DNA from: Fibrisoma montanum
GTDB taxonomy: Bacteria; Bacteroidota; Bacteroidia; Cytophagales; Spirosomataceae
Reading direction: 5' to 3'
Assembly: GCF_003583365.1 (NCBI RefSeq)
Contig: NZ_QXED01000001.1
Span: forward strand, 1,240,001 to 1,304,000
Length of the DNA stretch: 64,000 nucleotides
Each line of letters opens with the position of its first letter. Within the stretch, counting starts at the first letter, position 1. The position numbers and the translations under genes are program-made. This document shows positions 1-8,932 of the stretch, piece by piece. Under the pieces are notes generated by a model that was not told the origin of the DNA, made no database searches, and saw nothing but the letters and a program-made list of their open reading frames with translations.

Positions 1-2
1 CG

Positions 3-2399
3 ACCTTGAGCGGCTTGGTTCATGACGGCACGGGTAAGCCGCTGCCCTTTGCCACGGTGGCCTTGCTAAACGTACGCGATTCGGCCGATACGTCGGACCG
101 GCTCGCCAAAGGAACCGCCAGCGACGCCCAGGGGCAATACGCCTTCGAGAACGTCCGGGCGGGGCAGTATCTGGTGCGGGTTACGGCCGTGGGCTATCAG
201 AAGACGCATTCGGACGTTATAGCCGTAGCGAACCAGCCCGTCAGCGTGCCGGCATTGATGCTGGCCGAAGCGCCGGGCAAACTGGCCGAAGTGCAGGTTA
301 CGGCCAAGAAACCGTTTGTGGAGCAACAGATCGACCGGCTGGTTGTCAACGTGGCGCAGAGCATCGTGGGCAGCGGCAGCACGGCGCTGGAAGTGCTGGA
401 GAAAGCCCCCGGCGTAACGGTCGACTACCAGAACGAGCGGCTGCAACTGCGTGGTAAAGAAGGGGTGATCGTCCAGATTGACGGGCGGCAGACGTACCTC
501 TCACAGCAGGATGTGATTGCCCTGCTGCGGTCGATGTCAAGCGACAACATCGAAACGGTTGAGTTGATTACCAATCCCGGCGCCCGTTACGATGCGGCTA
601 GCAATTCGGGCATCATCAACATCCGGCTTATAAAGAACCGCGATGTGGGCACCAACGGTACCGTCTCGGCAGCGGGCGGCTCCGGCCGGTTCGACCGGGA
701 GCGGGGTAGCCTGCAACTGAATCACCGGGCCAGCCGGCTGAACCTGTTTGGCTCGTACAGCCTGAACCGGGGCGGTAATTACTGGGATTTCCGGATGGAC
801 CGTAACCAGGCCGACCCAACTTCCGATGAGCCCGACCGACGCAATCTGGCTCAGCAGTCCACCTTTCTGCGTTTTCGCGATCTGGGCCAGAACGCCAAAG
901 CCGGGCTGGATTTCTCGCCTACCAAGCGCACGACCATCGGCCTGGTCTGGACCGGTCTGTGGAGTGACCACCGTGAGCGTGGCCCCGCCGATGCCCTGTT
1001 CCAGCGTTCAGAAGCCGGACCGGTTTATTTGCAGACGCATACCGAGAAAACGTACGATACGCACAGTCAGAATCAGGTGGGCAACCTGAACGTGCAGCAC
1101 TCGTTCGGTGAGAAAGGTGGTCAGCTCACGGCCGACGTTGATTTCGGCCACTTCAGCCGGCAGTACGCCAACCAGCTCTTTACCGAGACGCTGGTTCAAC
1201 GGGAGGAGGCTGAGCCGCCGGCTGGCAGCCTGCTGGTTACGCAACCGACCACCATCGACATCCGCACGGCTAAAGCTGATTATACCCGTCCGCTGCAGGG
1301 TGGCTGGAAACTCGAAACAGGCCTGAAAACCGCGTCGGTTAAAACGGATAACGACCTGCGCGTGAGTCTGGGAACGCTGGCACAAGGGCAACAGGGCCAG
1401 CTGCAGCCCGACCCTGGCCAGTCGAACCGGTTCCAGTACACCGAGCAAGTCAATGCCGCTTACGTGAGTGCGTCGGGAAAGCTGCACAAAAAGACCGATG
1501 TACAAATCGGGCTGCGGGCCGAACACACCCATTCGGTTGGTCAATCGCTGACGTTGAACCAGCGCGTGGAGCGCAATTACCTGAAGTGGTTTCCGAGCCT
1601 GTTCGTGACCCATCCGCTGGCGAAGGGACAAACCCTGACGGTGTCGTATAGCTACCGCATCGACCGGCCCAACTACCAGAACCTAAATCCGGCGCGGGGT
1701 TATGTCGACCCGTTTGCGTTCAGCATTGGGAATGCCTACCTTCAGCCCCAGTTTACGCATTCCGCCGAAGCCAGATACGCGCTGAAAAACAATATGTTAA
1801 CGTCGCTGGCCTACAGCCGTACGACCAACCTGATCTTTTTCACGATTCATCCGGTAGAGGGTAACAAAACCTACGTCACGTTCGAAAACCTCGGCAGGAT
1901 GCAGGGGTACACCTTCACGCTGGGCATTCCCGTAACGGTGATGAAGGGCTGGCAACTGCAAACCAACTGGCTGGGCTATTACAACCGCTTCCAGTACGAG
2001 TATGAAGGAACGCTCCTGCAGGTCGCGAACATAGCAGGACGGCTCAATGCCAATAACGCCTTTACGCTGGGAAAGGGCTGGACCGCCGAACTCAACGGTT
2101 GGGTCAGCACACCCGCCGTCAACGGTATCTGGGAGTCGCCCTGGCTGGGGTCGTTGGATGCGGGGGTGCAGAAAACGGTCAGTACCAAGCTAAAACTGAA
2201 GTTGAGCGGGCAGGACCTGCTGCATACCAACCGGTTTATTCCTACGGCCAACACCCCGGATTATTGGTCTCGCACCCGCCTGACGTTTGACACCCGGATT
2301 GTGCTGCTGAACCTAACCTACAGTTTCGGTAATCAGCAGCTTAAAGGCGAGCGCCAACGGCGCACTGCCTCCGATGAGGAAACCCGCCGGGCGAATTAA
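3..2399 (+). CDS. Outer-membrane beta-barrel receptor, TonB-dependent-receptor-like (5' truncated)
   Basis: The reading frame is open from the window edge, so the signal peptide and true start lie upstream; a TTG at base 6 is only the first possible start codon in view. Visible parts in order: a carboxypeptidase-regulatory-like beta-sandwich (about residues 1-90, GKPLPFATVALL), a plug-like region (about 95-215, with KAPGVTVDYQ, VQIDGRQTYL and ITNPGARYDA), then about 550 residues of beta-rich barrel. This is the architecture of the Bacteroidota outer_membrane_beta-barrel receptor family, which sits in the outer membrane and is thought to import or sense small ligands. The gene at 21207 has the same layout. 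Substrate unknown; no SusD partner follows. Confidence 0.88.
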   Translation, partial: TLSGLVHDGTGKPLPFATVALLNVRDSADTSDRLAKGTASDAQGQYAFENVRAGQYLVRVTAVGYQKTHSDVIAVANQPVSVPALMLAEAPGKLAEVQVTAKKPFVEQQIDRLVVNVAQSIVGSGSTALEVLEKAPGVTVDYQNERLQLRGKEGVIVQIDGRQTYLSQQDVIALLRSMSSDNIETVELITNPGARYDAASNSGIINIRLIKNRDVGTNGTVSAAGGSGRFDRERGSLQLNHRASRLNLFGSYSLNRGGNYWDFRMDRNQADPTSDEPDRRNLAQQSTFLRFRDLGQNAKAGLDFSPTKRTTIGLVWTGLWSDHRERGPADALFQRSEAGPVYLQTHTEKTYDTHSQNQVGNLNVQHSFGEKGGQLTADVDFGHFSRQYANQLFTETLVQREEAEPPAGSLLVTQPTTIDIRTAKADYTRPLQGGWKLETGLKTASVKTDNDLRVSLGTLAQGQQGQLQPDPGQSNRFQYTEQVNAAYVSASGKLHKKTDVQIGLRAEHTHSVGQSLTLNQRVERNYLKWFPSLFVTHPLAKGQTLTVSYSYRIDRPNYQNLNPARGYVDPFAFSIGNAYLQPQFTHSAEARYALKNNMLTSLAYSRTTNLIFFTIHPVEGNKTYVTFENLGRMQGYTFTLGIPVTVMKGWQLQTNWLGYYNRFQYEYEGTLLQVANIAGRLNANNAFTLGKGWTAELNGWVSTPAVNGIWESPWLGSLDAGVQKTVSTKLKLKLSGQDLLHTNRFIPTANTPDYWSRTRLTFDTRIVLLNLTYSFGNQQLKGERQRRTASDEETRRAN

Positions 2400-2721
2400 G
2401 GCTCCTCTATGTCTGGTGGTACTATTGGCTCAGCGGCTTAATAAACCGCCGTTCACACAATTGCCTCTACCGTTCGCTCAAGCAAAGCCACATCGTTACG
2501 CATTGATTTACAGATTTATATGGATGTTTACCGAGGTCCTTCATCCTGCTTTCTGGAACTGGGATGAGGCATAATACCGAGTAGCTATGGTATCGACTAC
2601 GGCAGGCACTAACGATTAGTTCGAATGTGGCCGACTCAACTCTGATCGATATGGATTAGTCCAGACAATCTTACCAGACGACTCAATCATTCTTACAAAC
2701 AAAAACCCAACCCGTATCAAC
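2400..2721. other. Intergenic gap without a recognisable gene
   Basis: About 320 bases between the receptor and the SGNH-like gene. One short plus-strand frame (2374-2574) runs in from the receptor's end but has no family resemblance and no signal peptide. I see no terminator hairpin with a T-run and no exact TAnnTTTG box. Confidence 0.5.
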
Positions 2722-3798
2722 ATGAACCCAACGCACTACCTCAAATCCACCTGGCTAACCCTGCTACTCGTGCTGACTTTCATAGTTAGCTGGGAAGCTT
2801 ACTGGCGACACAACCACTACGTATTGGCCTACAACGACGACGAAAGCCTTTGGGCTTATACCCGTCAACAGATCTACCAGAGCAGTCCAGCGCGACCCGT
2901 GCTGATTGGCTCCTCCCGGATCAAATTCGACCTGGACCTGGCTACCTGGCAACGCATCACCGGGGAAAAACCGATTCAGCTCTCCCTCGTCGGTACGTCG
3001 CCCCGGCCGGTGCTGACTGATCTGGGCAATGACCCCAATTTTAAAGGAACCTTGCTGATCGACGTAACGGAGCCTTTATTTTTTACACCAACGGGTGCTT
3101 TTCCCGAAAAGGAAGCCGCCAATCGAGTTGCTGCCTATCCCAACTGGTCACTTTCGCAGCAGGCCAGCTTCCAGATCAACCGCGTTCTGGAAGCGAATTT
3201 TCTGTTTCTCGATGCGCTGAATCTGTCGCTGAATCCGATTCTGAATCAGCTGCCAATTCCGGAAAGGCCCGGTACGTGGGGTGGTCCCAAATTTCCGTAT
3301 GAGTTTGCGGTTAATGGATTAGACCGGCAAACGCGCATGACCGATGCCATGGTCGCGGATACGGCCATTCAGAACAAAGTAAAACGAATGTGGCTGGAAA
3401 TTGGGGCGCATAGCCCCCGGGGCGCAATAGCCGGCCCACCCCTGCTGGACATTCTGAAGGCGACGAAGCGGTCGGTCGATCAGATTCGGGCGCGGGGCGG
3501 CCAGGTTCTATTTATCCGAACGCCGTCGGATGGGCCAATGTATCAGGCTGAAAAACAGATGTTTCCACGGACACAGTACTGGGACCGACTGCTCTCCTAC
3601 ACCCAGGCGCCGGGCATTTATTTCTCTGATTATCCGGCCCTGACCCGCTTTACCTGCCCGGAATGGTCTCACCTGACGCCTAAAGACGCCGAACGCTTCA
3701 CGCAGGCATTGATCCCGATCATCGCGCAGAAAACGGGCTGGTCGTTGCAACGAAATTTATCCGCATCGTCATCAAAATCATCTTCCTCGTCCTTTTAA
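2722..3798 (+). CDS. SGNH-like membrane-anchored protein preceding an MBOAT acyltransferase
   Basis: 358 residues. One N-terminal membrane anchor (about 10-26) is followed by an extracytoplasmic domain. Motifs recall the SGNH/AlgX-AlgJ fold: an early GSSR (63-66, candidate nucleophile Ser64 or Ser65) and a late E-W-S-H (314-317) where SGNH enzymes carry D-x-x-H. The C-terminus is a low-complexity serine tail. The stop is 12 bases before the MBOAT start, so the two are almost certainly co-transcribed. Known pairs of this kind move acyl groups across the membrane onto an exported polysaccharide. The acceptor here is not identifiable, and the SGNH assignment is inferred from motifs only. Confidence 0.7.
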   Translation: MNPTHYLKSTWLTLLLVLTFIVSWEAYWRHNHYVLAYNDDESLWAYTRQQIYQSSPARPVLIGSSRIKFDLDLATWQRITGEKPIQLSLVGTSPRPVLTDLGNDPNFKGTLLIDVTEPLFFTPTGAFPEKEAANRVAAYPNWSLSQQASFQINRVLEANFLFLDALNLSLNPILNQLPIPERPGTWGGPKFPYEFAVNGLDRQTRMTDAMVADTAIQNKVKRMWLEIGAHSPRGAIAGPPLLDILKATKRSVDQIRARGGQVLFIRTPSDGPMYQAEKQMFPRTQYWDRLLSYTQAPGIYFSDYPALTRFTCPEWSHLTPKDAERFTQALIPIIAQKTGWSLQRNLSASSSKSSSSSF

Positions 3799-3810
3799 CG
3801 CACCCTGATC

Positions 3811-5298
3811 ATGGTCTTTAATTCCTATACCTTCATCGTCTTTTTTGCAGTCATCCTGGTGCTCCACAACCTGCCTTTTTCGTGGAAGGTAAAAAAGATA
3901 AACCTGCTGCTGGGCAGTTATCTGTTCTATGCCCTCTGGAATCCACCCTTTATTCTGCTGCTATGGCTGTCAACAGTCGTGGATTTCTACATGGCGAAGC
4001 TCATTGCTATTGAACAGCGGCCCCGCAACCGCAAACTCCTGCTGACGGTCAGTCTGATTCTCAACCTCGGCATGCTCTCGTATTTTAAATACGGCGGGTT
4101 TCTGCTGGAAAATTTCACGGCGTTGCTGTCGGCCGTGGGCATTACCTTCCAGGCTGCGAAGCCCGACATCATCCTGCCGGTTGGCATCTCGTTCTACACC
4201 TTCGTTACGCTCTCGTACACGCTGGATGTGTACCGGCGCAAATTCGCTCCTGAGCCTTCGTTTCTGAATTTCGCCTTGTTTGTTACGTACTTCCCACACC
4301 TTGTGGCCGGCCCCATCGTGCGGCCGGAAGACCTGATTCCGCAGTTCAAAACGCCCCGCCGGGCCACGGCAGAGCAACTGAGCTGGGGACTGTTTTTGCT
4401 TTCGCTGGGCTTATTCATGAAGGTGACGATTGCCGACGGGCTACTGGCCGATACCGCCGACCTGATTTTCGGCTTGCCGTTTCCCGTACAAACGCTCGAT
4501 GCCTGGATGGGCGTGCTCGCCTTTTCGGGGCAAATCTTCTGTGATTTTGCGGGGTATTCAACCTGTGCTATTGGCGTGTCGCTTTGTTTGGGAATCGTAC
4601 TGCCCGACAATTTCCGGTATCCGTATGCGGCCATTGGCTTTTCGGATTTCTGGCGTCGCTGGCACATTACCCTCTCCACGTGGCTGCGCGATTACCTCTA
4701 TATTCCGCTGGGTGGCAACCGGCAAGGCACCGTCCGAACGTACATCAATCTCATGATTACCATGCTGTTGGGCGGACTCTGGCACGGCGCTTCGTGGACA
4801 TTCGTGGTTTGGGGAGCGCTACACGGTTTGTTTCTCTGCATCGAGCGTTTCTGGCGAGACAGAGTTGCTCGTCGCCAGCTCGTTCGGGCGGAGGTTACCA
4901 CCGGAGGTCAGGTAATCAGCCGTGCGGCCGTTATACCAGCCATACCGATTTCCAGCCCATTGGCGCAATTCGGGTTAGCGATGCTAACGCTGTTTCTGGT
5001 AAACATTACGTGGGTCTTTTTCCGGGCTCCAACGTTTGGTGGCGCTACTTTACTGCTGCTGTCGATGTTCGGGATTATTCCTGATGGCGCACCCATGCTC
5101 ACAAATCTGGCTATCCTGACGGTCAGTATTGTCACGGTTGGTATCATTATCTGCCACTGGCTGATGCGAAATAGTTCGCTGCTGGTCCTATCGCAGCGCC
5201 TACCCTGGTGGGGATTGAGTCTGGTCTGGTCGAGCCTACTGATTCTGGTGATCCTGACCCAGAAAAGCAGCGGCTCGTTTATCTACTTCCAGTTTTAA
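3811..5298 (+). CDS. MBOAT family membrane-bound O-acyltransferase (AlgI/DltB-like)
   Basis: 495 residues, polytopic from residue 1 to the end. It carries the family signature FWRRWHITLSTWLRDYLY followed by IPLGGN, and the conserved GGLWHGASW block with the putative catalytic histidine at residue 325. Members take an acyl donor on the cytoplasmic side and pass the acyl group to a partner acting outside. The upstream SGNH-like protein is the natural partner. A segment of about 45 residues after GALHG (roughly 340-385) is poorly conserved-looking and probably a cytoplasmic loop. Length is normal for the AlgI group. The polysaccharide that is modified is unknown. Confidence 0.92.
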   Translation: MVFNSYTFIVFFAVILVLHNLPFSWKVKKINLLLGSYLFYALWNPPFILLLWLSTVVDFYMAKLIAIEQRPRNRKLLLTVSLILNLGMLSYFKYGGFLLENFTALLSAVGITFQAAKPDIILPVGISFYTFVTLSYTLDVYRRKFAPEPSFLNFALFVTYFPHLVAGPIVRPEDLIPQFKTPRRATAEQLSWGLFLLSLGLFMKVTIADGLLADTADLIFGLPFPVQTLDAWMGVLAFSGQIFCDFAGYSTCAIGVSLCLGIVLPDNFRYPYAAIGFSDFWRRWHITLSTWLRDYLYIPLGGNRQGTVRTYINLMITMLLGGLWHGASWTFVVWGALHGLFLCIERFWRDRVARRQLVRAEVTTGGQVISRAAVIPAIPISSPLAQFGLAMLTLFLVNITWVFFRAPTFGGATLLLLSMFGIIPDGAPMLTNLAILTVSIVTVGIIICHWLMRNSSLLVLSQRLPWWGLSLVWSSLLILVILTQKSSGSFIYFQF

Positions 5299-5571
5299 CT
5301 CTCAAGTGCGTTGGCGTTTATCAACTCTTATCAACATGACAACTCCCATTTGACGAATAGACAGATGTGATCTGTTGGCCTTTACTGATCAGCCGACCGG
5401 AAGAAAAGCCAACGCAACAGTGACCATTGTGGACTAACAAACCCGACGCGCGAACTAAATCACCTGACAGGCAAAGAATTACGTTTTGACTTGCCGAACT
5501 GGCAGTTCAACACTGACCCCATTGGTCGTGAAAGCACCCGCAGCTATTCTTACTCAAATCATTTGATCCGT

Positions 5572-6834
5572 ATGGAATCTGCTTCGATAAAACACATGGA
5601 CCGCATTCAGGTCATCGATGCCCTGCGCGGCTTCGCGCTCATCGGCATCATCGTCGCTCATAGCAGTGGTCAGTTTCTGGCTGGCCCCTCTCCGGCTGAC
5701 TACAACATTCTCTTTTCGCCCCTGGACAAGTGGGTTAGTGACCTTGGCACGTACCTGACCTTTGGTAAGTTCTTTACTATTTTCTCCTTTCTGTTTGGGC
5801 TGAGTTTTGCCATTCAGATGGACAGCGCAGCCCGGGCTGGTCGCTCGTTTGTGGGTCGTACGCTGTGGCGGTTAGTGATTCTGTTTGCTATTGGCTTCAT
5901 CCACAGTCTGTTTTATTCAGGTGACATTCTTCGAATTTATGCCTTCCTCGGCCTTCTTCTGCTTCTTTTGCGTCGGCTACCCAACGGCGTAATCCTGACC
6001 ATCGGTACGCTGTTGGTACTCAATGCCCCATTGCTGGTGGGTCGGCTGGCTTCTCTAAATACCCCTCCACCAACAGCCGCTCAGGTGGCAGCGAGCCAGA
6101 AAGAAGGCGCCGTATTCGCCAAGATGGCTGAAGAAGGTTATCGGATTAAAAGCAGCGGTACACTCGCTGAGGTTATCGCGATGAATGCGCGGGAGGGATT
6201 GATCGGCACTCTGTTTTTCCAGCTTTTCACAGGTCGTTTGTTCATCACATTCGGCTTGTTTCTACTGGGCCTCTACGTAGGGCGCAAGCGCTATTTTACC
6301 GACACGCCACCCCATCGACAACTCTTCCGACGTTTGCTTGTCTCGTCTGGCTTGCTGGCCGTAATATCCACCACAGTAGTTCTGCTGACCGGGGGTGTTA
6401 CGTTGGGGCCGCCAGTTCCGGGGTGGCAGAGCGTTGTTAATTTGACGGCTTTCGACGTGCATCAGGCAAGCCTGTCGGCGTTTTATGTGGCGGCCGTTAC
6501 GTTGCTGTTCTGGCAAACCAAAGCGGTTTTTTTGCGGTCGCTGGTGGCCGTTGGACGGATGGGGCTGACCACCTATCTGTGCGGGAGCGCTTTTGGCGTA
6601 CTTGTCTTTTTAGGGTACGGCTTAGGCCAGATCGGCAAACTCGGCATGGCCGCGTCGGTTGGTCTGGGGCTGGCGTTCTTTGCCTTGCAGATTCCCTTTT
6701 CAAACGGGTGGCTGAGCCGCTATCAATTCGGCCCGGTCGAGTGGCTATGGCGGTCGCTGACGTATGGGAAAGCGCAGCCGTGGCGTAAAAAGACTACGCT
6801 CCGGCAGGCAAGCGATTTACTTACCGCAGAATAA
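5572..6834 (+). CDS. DUF418 family membrane protein (YeiB-like)
   Basis: 420 residues from the chosen ATG. An in-frame TTG at 5491 would add 27 polar residues atypical of the family and is rejected; ATG 5596, just before RIQVIDALRG, is an alternative. The N-terminus has the classic R-x-x-x-x-D-A-L-R-G-F-A-L-x-G-I opening of DUF418 proteins, followed by about ten hydrophobic segments. The C-terminal DUF418 block contains TTYLCGSAFG and FGPVEWLWRSLTYG. The family is distantly related to acyltransferase-3 proteins and may act on envelope molecules, but no reaction is established. It lies 273 bases after the MBOAT gene, so joint transcription is uncertain. Confidence 0.88.
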   Translation: MESASIKHMDRIQVIDALRGFALIGIIVAHSSGQFLAGPSPADYNILFSPLDKWVSDLGTYLTFGKFFTIFSFLFGLSFAIQMDSAARAGRSFVGRTLWRLVILFAIGFIHSLFYSGDILRIYAFLGLLLLLLRRLPNGVILTIGTLLVLNAPLLVGRLASLNTPPPTAAQVAASQKEGAVFAKMAEEGYRIKSSGTLAEVIAMNAREGLIGTLFFQLFTGRLFITFGLFLLGLYVGRKRYFTDTPPHRQLFRRLLVSSGLLAVISTTVVLLTGGVTLGPPVPGWQSVVNLTAFDVHQASLSAFYVAAVTLLFWQTKAVFLRSLVAVGRMGLTTYLCGSAFGVLVFLGYGLGQIGKLGMAASVGLGLAFFALQIPFSNGWLSRYQFGPVEWLWRSLTYGKAQPWRKKTTLRQASDLLTAE

Positions 6835-6895
6835 ACCGCTGACTATCAATGCTTAGCAAATTTGTAAACTTTACCTAAATAACTGATCCTTCGCT

Positions 6896-7459
6896 ATGCA
6901 ACGACGTTTGTTTCTCCAACTGCCTTTAGTGGCCTCTTCATTCGCCTTTGTCTTACCACCATTAGCTGAGCTACGTAACGCCACTCAAAAGTTACCTAAA
7001 AAAGGGGTTTTGGTCAGAGCGGGTCAAGATCGGTACGACCAGCCGTTTAAGTTCCTAGATGCCACCTTTACTGTGAAGGTGTCGGGTAAGGATACTGACG
7101 GGCGCTGTGTTATCTTCGACACCCTTCGACATGAAAAGGTTGGCCCGATGCTACACGCCCATACCGACTGCGATGAGTGGTTTTTTGTCATGGATGGTGA
7201 ATTCAAGTTCCAGGTAGGCGATGACATCCTTCGTCTAAAAGCGGGCGATTCGTTGTTGGCTCCGCTGGGTGTACCTCATGCGTTTGTAAAAACCAGCGAA
7301 GGAACAGCCCGTCTGGTTATCATGCACCAACCCGCCGGTACAATGGAAGAGCATTTTCGCACGGCCAGCTTAGAACCAGACCAGAGTTTGGAGGCTCGAC
7401 GGGCGCGAGCCGAAAAACACGGCATGCGTTACATTGGGCCGCCACTCAAACCGGATTGA
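6896..7459 (+). CDS. Exported cupin-domain protein
   Basis: 187 residues. The N-terminus (MQRRLFLQLP then a hydrophobic run to about residue 24) looks like a signal peptide, with a weak Tat-like arginine pair. The single cupin barrel carries the usual metal ligands: His87 and His89 (LHAHTD), Glu94 and His128 (GVPHAF). Such proteins are metal-dependent dioxygenases, isomerases or binding proteins; the ligands suggest an active metal site. No substrate can be read from the sequence or the neighbours. It starts 61 bases after the DUF418 gene on the same strand. Confidence 0.83.
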   Translation: MQRRLFLQLPLVASSFAFVLPPLAELRNATQKLPKKGVLVRAGQDRYDQPFKFLDATFTVKVSGKDTDGRCVIFDTLRHEKVGPMLHAHTDCDEWFFVMDGEFKFQVGDDILRLKAGDSLLAPLGVPHAFVKTSEGTARLVIMHQPAGTMEEHFRTASLEPDQSLEARRARAEKHGMRYIGPPLKPD

Positions 7460-7622
7460 CATAGCCATTTTACGCGCAATCGATAGTATTCCTACAGTTT
7501 AACCAGAACACTGGTCTTTATCTCACATGACCGTTTGACAATCACCCCGGTACGGGGCTGCTACGGCGGGGCCGTTTGTTACGTAGCGGACTTTTCTATC
7601 CGAATTTCGTATTTTGTTGGCC

Positions 7623-8918
7623 ATGCAGCGATTTACGACCCTCTTGCCTGGCCTTCTCACGCTATATTTCCTGACGAGCTTCGGGCAACCCCGAACCGAT
7701 TCATTCCTTACAAAACGCTTTGCTGCCAACCAAAACGCTACGTTCCAACGGGTTATTCAACACCCTGAAACGTACCGGTTGCAGATCATATATACGCAGA
7801 TAAACCGGGATAAGAACAACGTACCCACCTTTACCAACTACTATTTCCGGGTCGACAGCACGGAGTATTTCAATCCGGCGTCTACCGTCAAACTGCCATT
7901 GGCTTTGTTATCGCTGGAGAAGCTCAACAACCTGAAAAATCCGCAGGTGACGAAGTTTACGACCATGCAGTTTGACAGCGCCTACAGCAGGCAGACGAAC
8001 GAATGGTACGACACCACGGCTCAGACCGGCTATCCGTCGCTCGCGCACCTGATCAGAAAAGCCTTTCTGGTCAGCGAGAATGATCCGTACAGCCGCATGT
8101 ATGAGTTTGTCGGCCAGCAGGCTATCAATCAGTCGCTTCATGCCCGGGGCTACCTCGACACCCGCATCACACACCGCTTCGTGCGGATGACGGCCGAGGA
8201 AAACCGCCACACCAATCCGGTCCGGTTTATGCAGGACGATGGTAAACTGATCCTGGCGCAACCGGCAGCCTATAATGCTGTGCCGTTCGATTTCAGCCGC
8301 ACGGCCCGACTGGGCAAAGGCTACTACGTCAGGGACAGCCTGATTAATGAACCGTTTGACTTCACGACGCGGAACAAGCTGCCGCTGGAAACCTTGCACC
8401 AGATTCTGCGCTCGACCCTGTTTCCCAACTCCGTTCCGGCCAGTCAGCGGTTCAATGTAACTGACGACGATTACCGGTTTCTGTATCAGTACCTGTCCCA
8501 GTATCCGGGCGAAACAAACTTCCCCAAGTATGACGCTGCGCAGTATTACGACAGCTACGTTAAGTTCTTTTTCCGCGACAGCGTACATAAACAGATGCCG
8601 GATGGCGTTCGGGTGTTCAACAAAGTAGGCTGGGCGTATGGCTTTCTGACGGATGCCTCGTATGTGGCCGACTTTACCAACAACGTGGAGTTCATGCTGT
8701 CCGCAACGATCTACGTCAACAGCGACGGTATTCTGAACGACGATACCTATGAGTACGAACAGACAGGCCATCCGTTTCTGTACCAACTGGGTCAGACGAT
8801 CTATCAGTACGAGCTGACACGTAAACGACGTAACAAACCTGACCTCAGCCGCTTTCGCGTACCGTATGAAAAGCGGCTGAACGACCGGCGGCCGGTCGTT
8901 AAAGATGTTGATAACTAA
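7623..8918 (+). CDS. Exported serine hydrolase, class A beta-lactamase-like fold
   Basis: 431 residues from ATG 7623; an in-frame TTG at 7614 lies too close to a -7-like box to be likely. The signal peptide spans about residues 1-21. Active-site motifs follow the penicillin-interacting order: S-x-x-K at Ser87-Lys90 (STVK), S-E-N at 151-153 in the place of SDN, and K-V-G at 334-336 in the place of KTG. This is the beta-lactamase2 group, which includes true beta-lactamases but also many uncharacterised periplasmic hydrolases. The long acidic C-terminal extension and the weak KVG argue against assuming resistance. The next gene starts 14 bases downstream. Confidence 0.78.
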   Translation: MQRFTTLLPGLLTLYFLTSFGQPRTDSFLTKRFAANQNATFQRVIQHPETYRLQIIYTQINRDKNNVPTFTNYYFRVDSTEYFNPASTVKLPLALLSLEKLNNLKNPQVTKFTTMQFDSAYSRQTNEWYDTTAQTGYPSLAHLIRKAFLVSENDPYSRMYEFVGQQAINQSLHARGYLDTRITHRFVRMTAEENRHTNPVRFMQDDGKLILAQPAAYNAVPFDFSRTARLGKGYYVRDSLINEPFDFTTRNKLPLETLHQILRSTLFPNSVPASQRFNVTDDDYRFLYQYLSQYPGETNFPKYDAAQYYDSYVKFFFRDSVHKQMPDGVRVFNKVGWAYGFLTDASYVADFTNNVEFMLSATIYVNSDGILNDDTYEYEQTGHPFLYQLGQTIYQYELTRKRRNKPDLSRFRVPYEKRLNDRRPVVKDVDN

Positions 8919-8932
8919 CCCTAAACTGATTC

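Noticed and set aside
5491-5571. TTG start for the DUF418 protein
   Set aside because: Adds polar residues absent in the family, and a TACGTTTT promoter-like box lies directly before it.
7908-8786. Long minus-strand open frame (292 codons)
   Set aside because: Lies wholly inside the serine hydrolase gene, which has clear motifs and a signal peptide; composition is that of an antisense shadow.
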